Positions 20,658-34,090 are shown, numbered from the stretch's first letter. The stretch is DNA of 64,000 nt from Halomonas sp. CUBES01 (GCF_020991005.1 NZ_JAJLLW010000007.1:175223-239222); one strand, 5' to 3'. Numbers and translations: made by a program. Notes: a model not told the origin generated them from the sequence alone.

Positions 20658-20921
20658 ATGACTTTTAAGACAACTCTGAAGATGTCTGCTGCTGCCGCTT
20701 CACTGGCCATCCTGGCTGGTTGTGCGTCTACCGGCGCACTGGAAGAAGTTCGCATGACAGCTGAATCAGCACAAGCTGATGCCGCTGAAGCACGTAGCAT
20801 GGCTTCTCAAGCTCTGAACACTGCCAACCAGGCTCAGCGCGACGCGCAAGCAGCCCTGCAGATGTCCGAGCAGAACCGTGCTGAAATGGAGCGCATGTTC
20901 GAGCGTTCCATGCAGAAGTAA
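20658..20921 (+). CDS. lpp: Major outer-membrane lipoprotein, Lpp/OprI type
   Basis: This 87-residue lipoprotein has a signal peptide with lipobox LAGC (mature cysteine about residue 22), followed by an alanine-rich heptad-repeat helix (ESAQADAAEARSMASQALN, ANQAQRDAQAALQ) that would trimerise as a coiled coil. It ends in a lysine (RSMQK), the residue linked to peptidoglycan in Braun's lipoprotein. It resembles Pseudomonas OprI more than E. coli Lpp. A strong AAGGAG ribosome site and an efficient downstream terminator fit high expression. Two L,D-transpeptidase genes flank it. Confidence 0.93.
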   Translation: MTFKTTLKMSAAAASLAILAGCASTGALEEVRMTAESAQADAAEARSMASQALNTANQAQRDAQAALQMSEQNRAEMERMFERSMQK

Positions 20922-20972
20922 TATGACTTAGCAGTTGTGAGAGCCAAGTTCTTCACAACGACTAGGCATGCA

Positions 20973-20999
20973 AAAAACCCCGCTTCGGCGGGGTTTTTT
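20973..20999 (+). terminator. Strong intrinsic terminator after lpp
   Basis: CCCCGC-TTCG-GCGGGG forms a six-pair GC stem with a stable UUCG tetraloop, extended by A/T pairs (AAAAA and TTTTT) on both sides. The symmetry means it can also end transcription of the leftward L,D-transpeptidase gene that stops at 21041. Confidence 0.93.
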
Positions 21000-21040
21000 G
21001 TGGCTGGCGTTTGCTGGCCGATGCGTTGGCAATGAGAGGC

Positions 21041-22174
21041 TTACGCCTCGTCATCGTCACTGGATGCCTTGGTCAGTTCAAGCTCTTCAAAGATGCCCTG
21101 CTCAAGGGGGGAAGGCTCCTCCGGCTCAGGGGCAGGCGCCTGAGGGCCGTACAGAGCGATAAACTCACCGTTGGGCGACTCTACCGCATGCCTTATCTGG
21201 GCGTAGTCAACCGGCACCTTGTCGTCGGTGAGTTCGGAAACACGCTTGAGGGCTTCTAGCAGCGGCTCGAAATCATCCAGGTTTTCTTCGAGCTGCGGGT
21301 AGGACTGCACAAACAGCGTGCCGTCAGACGCCCAGCCAGCCTTGAACGGCGCGTCAATCAGGTTCACGGGGGTGCCGCTTGGGACCCGCTCGTAGAGCGA
21401 TTCGATATCTTCCGGGTACATGCGGATACAGCCCCGGCTGACGCGCATTCCCACGCCGTCCGGGCGGTTGGTACCATGAATCAGGTAGCTTGGCAGGCCG
21501 AGCAGAATCGCGTGGCGGCCAAGCGGATTGTCGGGACCTGCGGGTACCACCGAGGGGGCAGGTTCGCCACGTTCGGCGGCTTCCCGCCGCATGGAGGCGG
21601 GTGGCGACCAGGCCGGATCCTTCACCTTGATGGTGGTTTTGGTCTTGCCGACCGGCGTGGCAAATTCCTCGCGACCTACGCTCACTGGATATGTCTCGAC
21701 GATGCCAGACTTGTCGGCAGGGTAGTAGTAGAGACGCAGTTCCGACAGGTTGATCACAATACCTTCGCGTTCAACCGGCGGCAGAATGTAGCGGGACGGA
21801 ATGACGACTTCCGTGCCTTCCCCCGGCACCCAGATACTGACATCGGGGTTGGCCATGCGAATTTCTTCGTAACCGATATTGTGCCGCCGCGCGATATCGA
21901 TCAGCGTGTCTTCAGGATTCTCGACAGTGACGGTATAGCGCTCACCAATCACATCGCCTTCTTCGGGCAGGCGAAACTCGCCGCGAGGAAGGTTGTTGGG
22001 CGACTTCACCGCTACCAACTCGGCGCTTTCAATGGCCGTTTCGCTGACTTCGAGGGTAGTGTCGTTCGACGACTCGTCGTCCGATTGCGCCATCACAGGC
22101 GCCGACAGGCTCGCCGCTAGCAGCACCGCAAGGCTGGTAGGGCCCCAGCAGAAAAGAGTATGACGAATGTTCAT
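21041..22174 (-). CDS. LysM-containing L,D-transpeptidase (ErfK/YbiS type)
   Basis: This is a periplasmic L,D-transpeptidase of the ErfK/YbiS/YcfS group, the enzymes that attach Lpp to peptidoglycan in enterobacteria. A signal peptide ends near SAPVMAQS. A LysM-like domain (YTVTVENPEDTLIDIARRHN) covers about residues 80-130. The YkuD catalytic domain has SYLIHGTN and SRGCIRM with the catalytic cysteine. The C-terminal 60 residues are acidic and proline-rich (EALKRVSELTDD, APEPEEPSP). It faces lpp tail to tail and shares its terminator. Confidence 0.95.
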   Translation of the reverse strand: MNIRHTLFCWGPTSLAVLLAASLSAPVMAQSDDESSNDTTLEVSETAIESAELVAVKSPNNLPRGEFRLPEEGDVIGERYTVTVENPEDTLIDIARRHNIGYEEIRMANPDVSIWVPGEGTEVVIPSRYILPPVEREGIVINLSELRLYYYPADKSGIVETYPVSVGREEFATPVGKTKTTIKVKDPAWSPPASMRREAAERGEPAPSVVPAGPDNPLGRHAILLGLPSYLIHGTNRPDGVGMRVSRGCIRMYPEDIESLYERVPSGTPVNLIDAPFKAGWASDGTLFVQSYPQLEENLDDFEPLLEALKRVSELTDDKVPVDYAQIRHAVESPNGEFIALYGPQAPAPEPEEPSPLEQGIFEELELTKASSDDDEA

Positions 22175-22242
22175 GGGTGTTCCTAATCAGTGAATACATC
22201 GCTGGTTCTGGCGATGGCAATAGGCGCAGTTTGCCGCAACCC

Positions 22243-25692
<3,450 letters not shown>

Positions 25693-25890
25693 AATAAAGA
25701 TGTCGTTCTGCGCTGAAACGGAGCCTAGATCATACACGATCATCGCTTTCAGGCAGAACCAGCGCGCTTGTAGTCAGGCGGCCATTTGTGTAATCCCCCT
25801 ACATCGTCTGCGACTATCCAGGCATTGCGGCCTATTAAGCGGCTAAGGATAATACACTTGAAAATTATTCATTACTTAATGAGGCCGCAC

Positions 25891-27354
25891 GTGAGTCAGC
25901 AAACGCTCGATAACGTTTTTCAAGAATGGCAAAGCAACGAAGCTCTGGCGGAGCAGATGATTCCCTTGATTGGTCGTCTATACCGTCAGCACAATGTTGT
26001 GGCGACCATGTACGGGCGTTCGTTGATCAATCAGTCGGTCATCCGCATCCTCAAGGATCACCGTTTCGTGCGCAAGATCGAAGGCACGGAACTGTCTGTC
26101 GAGGATACTTACCCGATCGTCAAAACCCTTTGCGAGCTTAACCTCGGCCCGGCTCACGTCGACGTCGGCAAGCTGGCGGTCATGCTCAAACGCCAGGGCG
26201 GTGGCGATGTCGATGCTTTTCTGCGCAAGGAGCTTCACCAGATCGTCGACGGCTACCAGCCGGGCGCGAGCAAGGGCGAGCCCAAGGACGTGGTGCTTTA
26301 CGGGTTTGGCCGCATCGGCCGTCTGCTGGCCCGGGTGCTGATCGAGAAAGCCGGCGGTGGCAACCTTTTGCAGCTTCGCGCCATTGTCGTGCGCGGGCGG
26401 GGTGATGTGGCCAAGGATCTCGAGAAGCGCGCCAGCCTGCTACGCCGCGACTCGGTTCACGGGCCTTTCGACGGCACTATCGTGGTCGACGCCGAGGCGC
26501 GCACCCTGACGGTCAACGGCAATGTGGTTCAGGTGATCTACGCCGATAGCCCCAGCGAAATCGACTACACCGATTACGGCATCGATAATGCGGTCATCGT
26601 CGATAATACCGGCATGTGGCGCGACGAAGCGGGTCTTGGCCAGCACGTGGCATGCCCCGGCGCCTCCAAGGCCCTGCTGACTGCGCCTGGCAAGGGTGAC
26701 ATCAAGAACATCGTGTACGGCATCAACCACGAGGCGATCACCGAGCAGGATCGCATCGTCTCGGCGGCGTCTTGCACCACCAATGCCATCGTTCCCGTAC
26801 TGAAGGCGCTCAACGACGAGTACGGCGTCGTGACCGGTCACGTGGAAACCGTCCACGCCTACACCAACGACCAGAACCTGATCGACAACTATCACAAGGG
26901 CGATCGTCGCGGCCGCAGTGCGGCGCTCAACATGGTGTTGACCGAAACCGGCGCGGCCAAGGCGGCCGCCAAAGCGTTACCGGAGCTTGAGGGCAAGCTG
27001 ACGGGCAATGCGATTCGCGTGCCCATTCCCAACGTGTCCATGGCGATTCTCAACCTGACTCTGGACAAGACCACCGATGCCGCTGCGCTCAACGACTATC
27101 TGCGTCGCATGTCGATCGATTCGGCCTACCAGAAACAGATTGACTTCGTGGATTCGCCTGAGGTGGTGTCGTCTGATTTCGTCGGTAACCGCCACGCCGG
27201 GATTGTCGATGCCAAGGCCACTATCGCGAACGGCCACAATGCCGTGGTCTACGTCTGGTACGACAACGAGTTTGGCTACAGCTGTCAGGTGATTCGCATT
27301 CTGCAGCAAATGTCGAACGTGAGCTTTCTCAAGCTACCCAATCAGGCAGGTTGA
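25891..27354 (+). CDS. gap: Glyceraldehyde-3-phosphate dehydrogenase, long form with N-terminal extension
   Basis: GAPDH interconverts glyceraldehyde 3-phosphate and 1,3-bisphosphoglycerate. The dinucleotide-binding motif GFGRIGR occurs only after about 135 residues, and the catalytic cysteine is C295 in SAASCTTNAIVP. The N-terminal helical extension is typical of a GAPDH branch found in Pseudomonas and marine gammaproteobacteria (about 480-490 residues). GTG at 25891, preceded by GAGG with six-base spacing, is preferred over ATG at 25879, which lacks a good ribosome site; the difference is four residues. It is divergent from mfd and ends in a clear terminator. Confidence 0.92.
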   Translation: MSQQTLDNVFQEWQSNEALAEQMIPLIGRLYRQHNVVATMYGRSLINQSVIRILKDHRFVRKIEGTELSVEDTYPIVKTLCELNLGPAHVDVGKLAVMLKRQGGGDVDAFLRKELHQIVDGYQPGASKGEPKDVVLYGFGRIGRLLARVLIEKAGGGNLLQLRAIVVRGRGDVAKDLEKRASLLRRDSVHGPFDGTIVVDAEARTLTVNGNVVQVIYADSPSEIDYTDYGIDNAVIVDNTGMWRDEAGLGQHVACPGASKALLTAPGKGDIKNIVYGINHEAITEQDRIVSAASCTTNAIVPVLKALNDEYGVVTGHVETVHAYTNDQNLIDNYHKGDRRGRSAALNMVLTETGAAKAAAKALPELEGKLTGNAIRVPIPNVSMAILNLTLDKTTDAAALNDYLRRMSIDSAYQKQIDFVDSPEVVSSDFVGNRHAGIVDAKATIANGHNAVVYVWYDNEFGYSCQVIRILQQMSNVSFLKLPNQAG

Positions 27355-27390
27355 TCGTTACTTTTTTATTTATTGTACAAGAATCGTCCT

Positions 27391-27415
27391 ACGCCACCGC
27401 AAGGTGGCGTTTTTG
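27391..27415 (+). terminator. Intrinsic terminator after gap
   Basis: ACGCCACC-GCAA-GGTGGCGT forms an eight-pair stem with a GCAA tetraloop, followed by TTTTTG. It lies 37 bases after the stop codon. Confidence 0.92.
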
Positions 27416-27417
27416 TT

Positions 27418-27452
27418 CGTATATGGGGACGAAAAACATGTCCACATATACG
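27418..27452. repeat. Imperfect 13-base inverted repeat upstream of nqrA
   Basis: CGTATATGGGGAC and GTCCACATATACG are complementary at 12 of 13 positions around a nine-base loop GAAAAACAT. The element lies directly after the gap terminator and about 55 bases before the TATAAT box of nqrA, so it could be an operator for nqr or a second terminator without a T-run. Which one cannot be told from the sequence. Confidence 0.5.
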
Positions 27453-27506
27453 TCTATAGCACTTTGGGCGACACCAGTTGATGTAGTCATTAGGCTCGCT
27501 TGTCTT

Positions 27507-27512
27507 TATAAT
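27507..27512 (+). promoter_or_regulatory. Possible -10 box of the nqr operon
   Basis: A perfect TATAAT stands about 140 bases before the nqrA start codon. A good -35 box at 16-18 bases spacing is not visible (TAGTCA at 27484 is the nearest candidate), so activator dependence is possible. Confidence 0.4.
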
Positions 27513-27652
27513 ACGGTAGATTTTTCGGGGTGGTTCAAGCGTGCTTGAACCTGACTGGTAACAATCTGAACAGAAAACAACAATTCACTGAGCAGACACA
27601 AGCATTCGAACCCCTTACCTTCGTATATCCGATCCATCAACTGGGCGAGACT

Positions 27653-29002
27653 ATGATCGAAGTCAAAAAAGGCCTGGATCTCCCCATCACGGGAGCGCCC
27701 GAGCAGCGTATCGACGATGCGCGTCCTGTGCGCCATGTGGCAATCCTGGGTACTGACTACGTCGGCATGAAGCCGACAATGGAAGTTCAGGAAGGGGACA
27801 AGGTCAAACTGGGCCAACTGCTCTTCACCGACAAGAAAACCGACGGCGTGCGCTTCACGGCACCCGCAGGTGGTGAAGTGCTCGCAATCAACCGTGGCGA
27901 AAAGCGTCGTCTGTTATCGGTAGTGATCAAGGTCGACGAGCAGGAGGAGGCGGTCAGCTTTGCCTCTCACGAGCGTGCTTCGTTAGGCCAGCTTGACCGC
28001 CAGGTCGTGGTCGATCAGCTGGTAGAATCCGGGCTCTGGACGGCGCTGCGCACGCGCCCGTTCTCGCGGACGCCAGCCATTGACAGCGTACCCGCCGATA
28101 TCTTTGTCACCGCGGTGGATACCCATCCGCTCAGCGCTGACCCGGCACTGATCATCAATGAAAATACCCAGGCATTTGAAGACGGCCTCAAGGTGCTAAC
28201 CCGCCTGACCGAGGGCAACGTTTTTCTGTGTACGGGTGCCAACACCTCCGTTCCCGGCGGCGATGTAGAGGGTGTTACCACCGAAAGCTTCGCCGGGCCT
28301 CACCCGGCAGGCCTGGTAGGCACGCATATCCATCACCTGTCGCCGGTCGCGCTGCACAAGAAGGTATGGCATATTGGCTATCAGGATGTCATCGCCTTTG
28401 GCAAGCTGTTTGCCGAAGGTAAGCTGGATGTCAGCCGTGTTGTCGCCATCGGTGGCCCGCGGGCCGAGAATCCGCGCCTGGTGCGTACCCGCTTGGGTGC
28501 CAGTACCGATGAACTCTTGGCGGGCGATGTAATCCAACCGGAAGACACCCGCGTTATTTCTGGATCAGTCTTTTCAGGTTTCACCGCTGAAGGAAAGCTG
28601 ACCTATCTGGGACGTTTCGACAATCAGATCAGTTTGCTTGAAGAGGGTAACAAGCGCTCCTTCATGGGCTGGTTGTCGCCAGGCGCCAATCGCCATTCCG
28701 TGCTGGGTATCTACCTTTCCAAGATCAAGGGCCTGAGAAACTACGCCCCTACCACATCGACTAACGGGTCGGAGCGTGCCATGGTGCCGGTAGGCGTCTA
28801 CGAAACCGTGATGCCGCTGGATATCATGCCAACGCAACTGCTGCGTTCGCTGATCGTGGGCGACATTGAGGTTGCCATGCAGTTAGGGTGTCTGGAGCTG
28901 GATGAAGAGGACCTCGCGCTGTGTACCTACGTTTGCCCCGGCAAATACGAGTACGGTCCCATTCTGCGTGACAATCTCACCATGATCGAGAAAGAGGCCT
29001 GA
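27653..29002 (+). CDS. nqrA: Na+-translocating NADH:quinone reductase subunit A
   Basis: NqrA is the cytoplasmic, membrane-associated subunit of the sodium-pumping NADH:ubiquinone oxidoreductase and contributes to the quinone site. The start ATG at 27653 gives the family N-terminus [15 protein letters not shown] biotinyl/lipoyl-like hammerhead region ([20 protein letters not shown]) follows. The C-terminus has the family's [16 protein letters not shown]. Length is 449 residues. First gene of nqrABCDEF; its stop overlaps the MM start of nqrB. Confidence 0.97.
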   Translation: MIEVKKGLDLPITGAPEQRIDDARPVRHVAILGTDYVGMKPTMEVQEGDKVKLGQLLFTDKKTDGVRFTAPAGGEVLAINRGEKRRLLSVVIKVDEQEEAVSFASHERASLGQLDRQVVVDQLVESGLWTALRTRPFSRTPAIDSVPADIFVTAVDTHPLSADPALIINENTQAFEDGLKVLTRLTEGNVFLCTGANTSVPGGDVEGVTTESFAGPHPAGLVGTHIHHLSPVALHKKVWHIGYQDVIAFGKLFAEGKLDVSRVVAIGGPRAENPRLVRTRLGASTDELLAGDVIQPEDTRVISGSVFSGFTAEGKLTYLGRFDNQISLLEEGNKRSFMGWLSPGANRHSVLGIYLSKIKGLRNYAPTTSTNGSERAMVPVGVYETVMPLDIMPTQLLRSLIVGDIEVAMQLGCLELDEEDLALCTYVCPGKYEYGPILRDNLTMIEKEA

Positions 29003-29004
29003 TG

Positions 29005-30228
29005 ATGGGAATTCGACAAACACTCGATAACGTCGAGCCGCACTTCCATAAAGGCGGTAAGTACGAAAAGTTTTACCCGCTTTATGAAGCCGTAGATACG
29101 ATTTTCTACTCGCCCCCCAGCGTGGCCAAAACCACTGCCCACGTGCGCGATGGCATCGACCTCAAGCGCATCATGATCACCGTCTGGATGTGTACCTTCC
29201 CGGCGATGTTCTTTGGCATGTGGAACGCGGGCTGGCAAGCCAATACGGCGATCGAGGCAGGCTATGCTTCGATGGGCGGCTGGCGCGAAGCCATCATGAT
29301 GACCCTGGCAGGTGGACACGACCCAAGCAGCCTATGGGCCAACTTCGTGTTGGGGGCGACTTACTTCCTGCCCATCTACCTGGTGACCTTTGCGGTCGGC
29401 GGGTTCTGGGAGGTGTTGTTCGCCATCAAGCGCGGCCACGAAGTCAATGAAGGCTTCTTCGTCACGTCGGTGCTGTTCGCACTGATTCTTCCCGCGACCA
29501 TCCCGCTCTGGCAGGTGGCGCTGGGTATTACCTTCGGCGTGGTGATCGGCAAGGAAATCTTCGGCGGTACCGGCAAGAACTTCTTGAACCCCGCGCTGAC
29601 CGGCCGGGCATTCCTTTACTTCGCCTACCCGGCGCAGATATCCGGCGATTCCGTCTGGGTCGCTGCCGACGGTTACACCGGCGCGACGGCGCTGTCTATG
29701 GCCTTCCAGGAAGGCATGGGCTCCCTGGCCGATACCTTTAGCTGGTGGGATGCCTTCCTCGGTTTTGTGCCGGGCTCGGTCGGTGAAGTTTCCACGCTTG
29801 CGATCTTCATCGGTGCGGCGGTGTTGCTGTGGACGCGTATCGCGTCCTGGCGAATCATGCTGGGTGTGTTCCTGGGCATGGTCATCACCAGCACGCTATT
29901 CAACCTGATCGGTTCCGAGTCCAACCCGATGTTTGCGATGCCTTGGTACTGGCACCTGGTGGTTGGCGGCTTTGCCTTCGGCATGGTGTTCATGGCGACC
30001 GATCCGGTATCCGCCTCAATGACCAACCAGGGTCGTCTGGTATTTGGTGCCTTGATCGGGGTGATGACGGTATTGATCCGCGTGGTCAACCCGGCGTTCC
30101 CGGAAGGCATCATGCTGGCAATCCTGTTTGCTAACCTCTTTGCACCGCTGATTGACCATTTCTTCGTCCAGGCCAATATCAAGCGTCGTGTCAAGCGCAC
30201 GGGCGTACCGGCCGAGGAGACTGCCTAA
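29005..30228 (+). CDS. nqrB: Na+-translocating NADH:quinone reductase subunit B
   Basis: NqrB is a ten-helix membrane subunit that carries covalently bound FMN and riboflavin and forms part of the sodium path. The FMN-bearing threonine is T228 in [11 protein letters not shown], matching the phosphoester flavinylation motif. The N-terminus [23 protein letters not shown] (in pieces) is diagnostic. Two tandem ATGs exist (29002 and 29005); the second has the better spacing from AGAGG and matches the family start. The stop overlaps nqrC by one base. Confidence 0.97.
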   Translation: MGIRQTLDNVEPHFHKGGKYEKFYPLYEAVDTIFYSPPSVAKTTAHVRDGIDLKRIMITVWMCTFPAMFFGMWNAGWQANTAIEAGYASMGGWREAIMMTLAGGHDPSSLWANFVLGATYFLPIYLVTFAVGGFWEVLFAIKRGHEVNEGFFVTSVLFALILPATIPLWQVALGITFGVVIGKEIFGGTGKNFLNPALTGRAFLYFAYPAQISGDSVWVAADGYTGATALSMAFQEGMGSLADTFSWWDAFLGFVPGSVGEVSTLAIFIGAAVLLWTRIASWRIMLGVFLGMVITSTLFNLIGSESNPMFAMPWYWHLVVGGFAFGMVFMATDPVSASMTNQGRLVFGALIGVMTVLIRVVNPAFPEGIMLAILFANLFAPLIDHFFVQANIKRRVKRTGVPAEETA

Positions 30229-31049
30229 TGGCACAAGGTAACAACTCCATCAAGAAAGTCCTGATTGTGGCGTTTTCGTTGTGCATCGTGTGCTCCGTCA
30301 TTGTCTCGACGGCGGCGGTCGCGTTGCGCCCCATGCAGCAACTCAACCAGGAGCTTGACCGCAAGACCAACATCTTGAACGTGGCCAAGCTGTATGAACC
30401 CGGCATGGACGTCGAGGAGACCTTCAACGAGAAAATTACCGCTCGTGTGGTCGACATGGAGAGCGGTGACTACACTGATCAATTTGATCCGGACACCTTT
30501 AACAGCTTCGAAGCCGCGCGGGATCCTGCGACCGGCCGCACGCTATCGGGTGACAAGGACATTGCCGGCCTCAGCCGTGTTGAAAACTATTCAACCGTGT
30601 ACCTGATTGGCAATGAAAACGATCCGGATCAGATCGTTCTGCCCATTCGGGGTCAGGGGCTCTGGGGCCTGATGCGGGGCTTCCTGGCCGTGGAAGGTGA
30701 CGGCAACACCATCGTCAGTATCACCTACTATGAGCATAGTGAAACGCCCGGGCTTGGCGCCGAGGTGAATAATCCGCGCTGGCAGTCACAGTGGGAAGGC
30801 AAGAAAATTTACGACGAAGAAGGCAATCTTTCGCCGGAAATTCACCTGACCAAGGGCGGCGCCAGCAGCAAATACGAAGTTGACGCGCTTTCGGGCGCAA
30901 CATTGACCAGTAACGGCGTGACCAACATGCTGCAGTTCTGGCTCAGTGAAGAAGCCTTCGGCCCGTATTTGGCGAAATTCCGCAGTGGTACTTCCCCGGA
31001 AGATGCCAACGATACGGATACCAACTTCGCAGACGTTGAGGGGGCCTGA
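30228..31049 (+). CDS. nqrC: Na+-translocating NADH:quinone reductase subunit C
   Basis: NqrC has one N-terminal membrane helix (about residues 9-32) and a large periplasmic domain carrying a covalent FMN. The attachment site is T225 in [26 protein letters not shown] and [12 protein letters not shown] are further family signatures. Length of 273 residues is normal. It starts on the last base of the nqrB stop and ends two bases before nqrD. Confidence 0.97.
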   Translation: MAQGNNSIKKVLIVAFSLCIVCSVIVSTAAVALRPMQQLNQELDRKTNILNVAKLYEPGMDVEETFNEKITARVVDMESGDYTDQFDPDTFNSFEAARDPATGRTLSGDKDIAGLSRVENYSTVYLIGNENDPDQIVLPIRGQGLWGLMRGFLAVEGDGNTIVSITYYEHSETPGLGAEVNNPRWQSQWEGKKIYDEEGNLSPEIHLTKGGASSKYEVDALSGATLTSNGVTNMLQFWLSEEAFGPYLAKFRSGTSPEDANDTDTNFADVEGA

Positions 31050-31051
31050 TC

Positions 31052-31720
31052 ATGGCGGACGTAAATGCAAAAGGCGTGTTGACCGCGCCTATCTTCAAGA
31101 ATAACCCCATTGCACTGCAGATATTGGGAATCTGTTCGGCACTGGCGGTAACGACCAGTATGAGTGTGTCACTGGTGATGGCACTGGCGGTTATTTTCGT
31201 AACGGCATTTTCCAACCTGTTCGTATCGTTGATACGGAATCATATTCCGTCTTCAATACGGATCATTGTTCAGATGACCATCATTGCCTCGCTGGTTATC
31301 GTGGTGGATCAGATTCTCAAAGCCTATGCGTATGAAATGTCCAAACAGCTGTCGGTGTTCGTAGGCCTGATCATCACCAACTGCATCGTCATGGGGCGTG
31401 CAGAAGGGTTTGCGATGTCCAACACGCCCGGCATGTCCTTCCTCGACGGTATCGGTAACGGTCTTGGCTACGGCTTTGTGCTGATGGTCGTTGGCTTCTT
31501 CCGTGAACTGCTGGGCTCAGGCAGCGTGTTTGGCTTCACCGTGCTGCCGACCGTTCAGGACGGTGGCTGGTACGTCGGCAACGGCTTGCTGCTCCTTCCG
31601 CCTTCTGCGTTCTTCATCATCGGGCTGTTGATTTGGGTGCTGCGTTCACTCAATCCCGAGCAGGTTGAGGAGAACGAGTTCAAGATGAAGGAAAACACTC
31701 AGCCGAAGGAGGCCGTGTAA
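31052..31720 (+). CDS. nqrD: Na+-translocating NADH:quinone reductase subunit D
   Basis: NqrD is a six-helix integral membrane subunit. With NqrE it binds a membrane-embedded [2Fe-2S] cluster and moves electrons across the membrane. Conserved segments are [20 protein letters not shown] (residues about 14-33, with the cluster cysteine) and [17 protein letters not shown] (second cluster cysteine). Length of 222 residues is typical. A one-base gap separates it from nqrE. Confidence 0.97.
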   Translation: MADVNAKGVLTAPIFKNNPIALQILGICSALAVTTSMSVSLVMALAVIFVTAFSNLFVSLIRNHIPSSIRIIVQMTIIASLVIVVDQILKAYAYEMSKQLSVFVGLIITNCIVMGRAEGFAMSNTPGMSFLDGIGNGLGYGFVLMVVGFFRELLGSGSVFGFTVLPTVQDGGWYVGNGLLLLPPSAFFIIGLLIWVLRSLNPEQVEENEFKMKENTQPKEAV

Positions 31721-31721
31721 C

Positions 31722-32339
31722 ATGGAACACTATCTGAGCCTTTTCGTTGCTTCGGTCTTCGTCGAGAACATGGCGTTGGCCTTTTTCCTCGGCATGTGTA
31801 CCTTCCTGGCGGTTTCCAAGAAGGTATCGTCGGCGATTGGTCTGGGCATTGCGGTTATTGTCGTACTCACCGTCACGGTGCCGGTCAACAACCTGGTGTT
31901 CACCTACCTGTTGCAGGAAGGAGCGCTTACCTGGACTGGCATCAGCGGTGCCGAGAACATTGACCTCTCGTTCTTGGGCCTTCTGAGCTACATCGGCGTC
32001 ATCGCTGCCCTTGTCCAGATCATGGAAATGTTCCTGGATAAGTACGTGCCTTCGCTGTACAACGCGCTGGGCGTGTTCCTGCCGCTGATCACGGTGAATT
32101 GCGCCATCCTGGGTGGCGTACTGTTCATGGTCGAGCGTAGCTACAACTTTGGTGAATCGGTTGTCTATGGGTTCGGTGCCGGTACCGGTTGGGCGCTGGC
32201 GATTGCGGCCCTTGCAGGTATCCGTGAAAAGCTCAAGTACAGCGATGTGCCAGGCGGCTTGCAGGGCCTGGGCATCACCTTTATCACCGTAGGGTTGATG
32301 TCATTGGGCTTTATGTCCTTCTCAGGCATTCAGCTTTAA
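31722..32339 (+). CDS. nqrE: Na+-translocating NADH:quinone reductase subunit E
   Basis: NqrE is the six-helix partner of NqrD, homologous to RnfA. Cluster cysteines lie in [16 protein letters not shown] and [13 protein letters not shown]. The protein is 205 residues. A 73-base gap with a stable hairpin follows before nqrF, the only sizeable gap inside the six-gene operon. Confidence 0.97.
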   Translation: MEHYLSLFVASVFVENMALAFFLGMCTFLAVSKKVSSAIGLGIAVIVVLTVTVPVNNLVFTYLLQEGALTWTGISGAENIDLSFLGLLSYIGVIAALVQIMEMFLDKYVPSLYNALGVFLPLITVNCAILGGVLFMVERSYNFGESVVYGFGAGTGWALAIAALAGIREKLKYSDVPGGLQGLGITFITVGLMSLGFMSFSGIQL

Positions 32340-32355
32340 TCGGAGCCGGTTTTCT

Positions 32356-32377
32356 CGGCGCTGCCAAGGTAGCGCCG
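32356..32377 (+). promoter_or_regulatory. Intercistronic hairpin between nqrE and nqrF
   Basis: CGGCGCTGCC-AA-GGTAGCGCCG is a ten-base inverted repeat (one G-U pair) with no T-run after it. It is more likely an mRNA stability or processing element than a terminator, since nqrF needs to be co-transcribed. Confidence 0.45.
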
Positions 32378-32412
32378 GGGCAAAGAAAACCCTTCAGCAA
32401 TAGGAAACCGAC

Positions 32413-33645
32413 ATGGTTGATACAGCTGTCATCTTGCTCGGTGTTGTCATGTTCACGGTCATCGTCATCAGCTTGACGGCGATCATTCTGGCAGCGCGCA
32501 GCAAGCTTGTGAGTAGTGGGGACGTGACCATTGAGGTCAACGAAGACCCGGAACATACCCTGAAAACCCAGGCGGGCGGTAAGCTGCTGAACACCCTGGC
32601 GGCCAACGGTATCTTTCTTTCTTCAGCGTGCGGCGGCGGCGGTTCCTGCGCCCAGTGCAAGTGCCGGGTAGAAGAGGGCGGCGGTTCCATCCTGCCCACC
32701 GAAGAATCGCACTTCACCATGCGCGAGAAGAAGGAAGGCTGGCGCCTGTCTTGCCAGGTACCCGTCAAGCAGGACATGAAGATCGAAGTGCCTGAAGAGG
32801 TGTTCGGCGTCAAGAAGTGGGAATGCGAGGTCATCGACAACCCCAACGTCGCTACCTTCATCAAGGAGCTGAACCTGAAGCTTCCCGAAGGCGAAGAAGT
32901 TGCTTTCCGTGCCGGCGGTTACGTCCAGCTCGTGGCGCCGCCCTACGATATCAAGTTTTCCGACTTCGATATTGAGGAAGAATACCGGGGCGATTGGGAA
33001 AAGTTCGATCTCTTCAAGGTGGCCCACAAGAACGATGAGGAAATCATTCGCGCTTATTCAATGGCGAACTACCCTGATGAGAAGGGTATCCTCAAGTTCA
33101 ACATTCGTATCGCGACACCGCCTCCCGGCACCAGCCATCCCCCGGGCTTGATGTCTACCTATGTCTTCAACTTGAAGCCGGGTGACAAGGTTACCGTGAT
33201 GGGGCCGTTTGGTGAGTTCTTCGCCAAGGATACCGACGCCGAGATGATCTTTATCGGCGGTGGTGCCGGTATGGCACCGATGCGCAGCCATATCTTCGAC
33301 CAGCTCAAGCGGTTGAAAACCGATCGTAAAATTTCATTCTGGTACGGTGCGCGCTCATGGCGTGAAACCTTCTACAATGAAGAATACGATCAACTGGCCG
33401 AAGAGTTCCCCAACTTTGATTGGCACCTGGCACTGTCCGACCCGTTGCCCGAAGACAACTGGGAAGGGCCGACGGGCTTCATTCACAACGTACTCTACGA
33501 AAACTATCTCAAGGACCATCCGGCCCCTGAAGATTGCGAGTACTACATGTGTGGGCCGCCCATGATGAACGCCTCGGTGATCAAGCTGTTGCTTGACCTG
33601 GGTGTGGAGCCGGAAAACATCATGCTGGATGATTTCGGCGGATAA
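32413..33645 (+). CDS. nqrF: Na+-translocating NADH:quinone reductase subunit F
   Basis: NqrF is the electron entry subunit: it oxidises NADH through FAD and a [2Fe-2S] cluster. One N-terminal membrane helix is followed by a ferredoxin-like domain with cluster cysteines C73, C79, C82 and C114 ([12 protein letters not shown], then RLSCQV). A ferredoxin reductase domain follows with the FAD motif RAYSMANYP and the NADH-binding [16 protein letters not shown]. The C-terminal [13 protein letters not shown] is typical. Length is 410 residues. Confidence 0.97.
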   Translation: MVDTAVILLGVVMFTVIVISLTAIILAARSKLVSSGDVTIEVNEDPEHTLKTQAGGKLLNTLAANGIFLSSACGGGGSCAQCKCRVEEGGGSILPTEESHFTMREKKEGWRLSCQVPVKQDMKIEVPEEVFGVKKWECEVIDNPNVATFIKELNLKLPEGEEVAFRAGGYVQLVAPPYDIKFSDFDIEEEYRGDWEKFDLFKVAHKNDEEIIRAYSMANYPDEKGILKFNIRIATPPPGTSHPPGLMSTYVFNLKPGDKVTVMGPFGEFFAKDTDAEMIFIGGGAGMAPMRSHIFDQLKRLKTDRKISFWYGARSWRETFYNEEYDQLAEEFPNFDWHLALSDPLPEDNWEGPTGFIHNVLYENYLKDHPAPEDCEYYMCGPPMMNASVIKLLLDLGVEPENIMLDDFGG

Positions 33646-33664
33646 TCTCCACCATCGAGTCGTT

Positions 33665-33697
33665 ACGGGGCTGGCCACTGGCTGGCCCCGTTGTTTT
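33665..33697 (+). terminator. Probable terminator after nqrF
   Basis: ACGGGGC and GCCCCGT pair around a 13-base loop, followed by TGTTTTT. It would separate nqrM from the main nqr transcript or attenuate read-through to it. Confidence 0.6.
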
Positions 33698-33769
33698 TCG
33701 CGCCAGGTATTGAGGCACTAATCCGGCTTTTTACTGTCCATGGGGTAGCCCCATCGAGAGGAGGTAATT

Positions 33770-34024
33770 ATGGCCATCTGGCTACTGGTTTTTGGATTCA
33801 TGGCGTTGATCATGATCGTCATGGCAGTGGGGGTCATCATGGGCCGTAAGCCCATTGCCGGTTCCTGCGGTGGTCTAAATCAGATCGGCATGAAGGACGG
33901 CTGCGATATCTGCGGCGGCAAAGATGACGTTTGCGAGGAAGAAAACCGCAAGCGCGGTAGTGCGCGTCGTCGCAGCGATGAGAGCCGTGGCGCAGACCTG
34001 GGTTATAACGCCGCCCGTCGCTAA
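33770..34024 (+). CDS. nqrM: Na+-NQR maturation protein NqrM
   Basis: NqrM is a small membrane protein needed to assemble Na+-NQR, probably by delivering iron to the NqrD/NqrE site. The 84 residues show one N-terminal membrane helix followed by the cysteine motif GSCGGLNQIGMKDGCDICGG, giving four cysteines (about residues 33, 44, 47 and, further on, 54). A strong GAGGAGG ribosome site precedes ATG. In Vibrio the gene follows apbE; here it follows nqrF directly. Confidence 0.94.
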   Translation: MAIWLLVFGFMALIMIVMAVGVIMGRKPIAGSCGGLNQIGMKDGCDICGGKDDVCEEENRKRGSARRRSDESRGADLGYNAARR

Positions 34025-34050
34025 TCGCTAACTCACTTTAATGACTATGA

Positions 34051-34078
34051 AACGCCGTGGCATTCCCGCGGCGTTTTG
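34051..34078 (+). terminator. Intrinsic terminator after nqrM
   Basis: AACGCCGTGG and CCGCGGCGTT form a ten-pair stem with one G-U pair and a five-base loop, followed by TTT. It stands 27 bases after the nqrM stop, between convergent genes. Confidence 0.75.
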
Positions 34079-34090
34079 CTGTGTGGTGAG

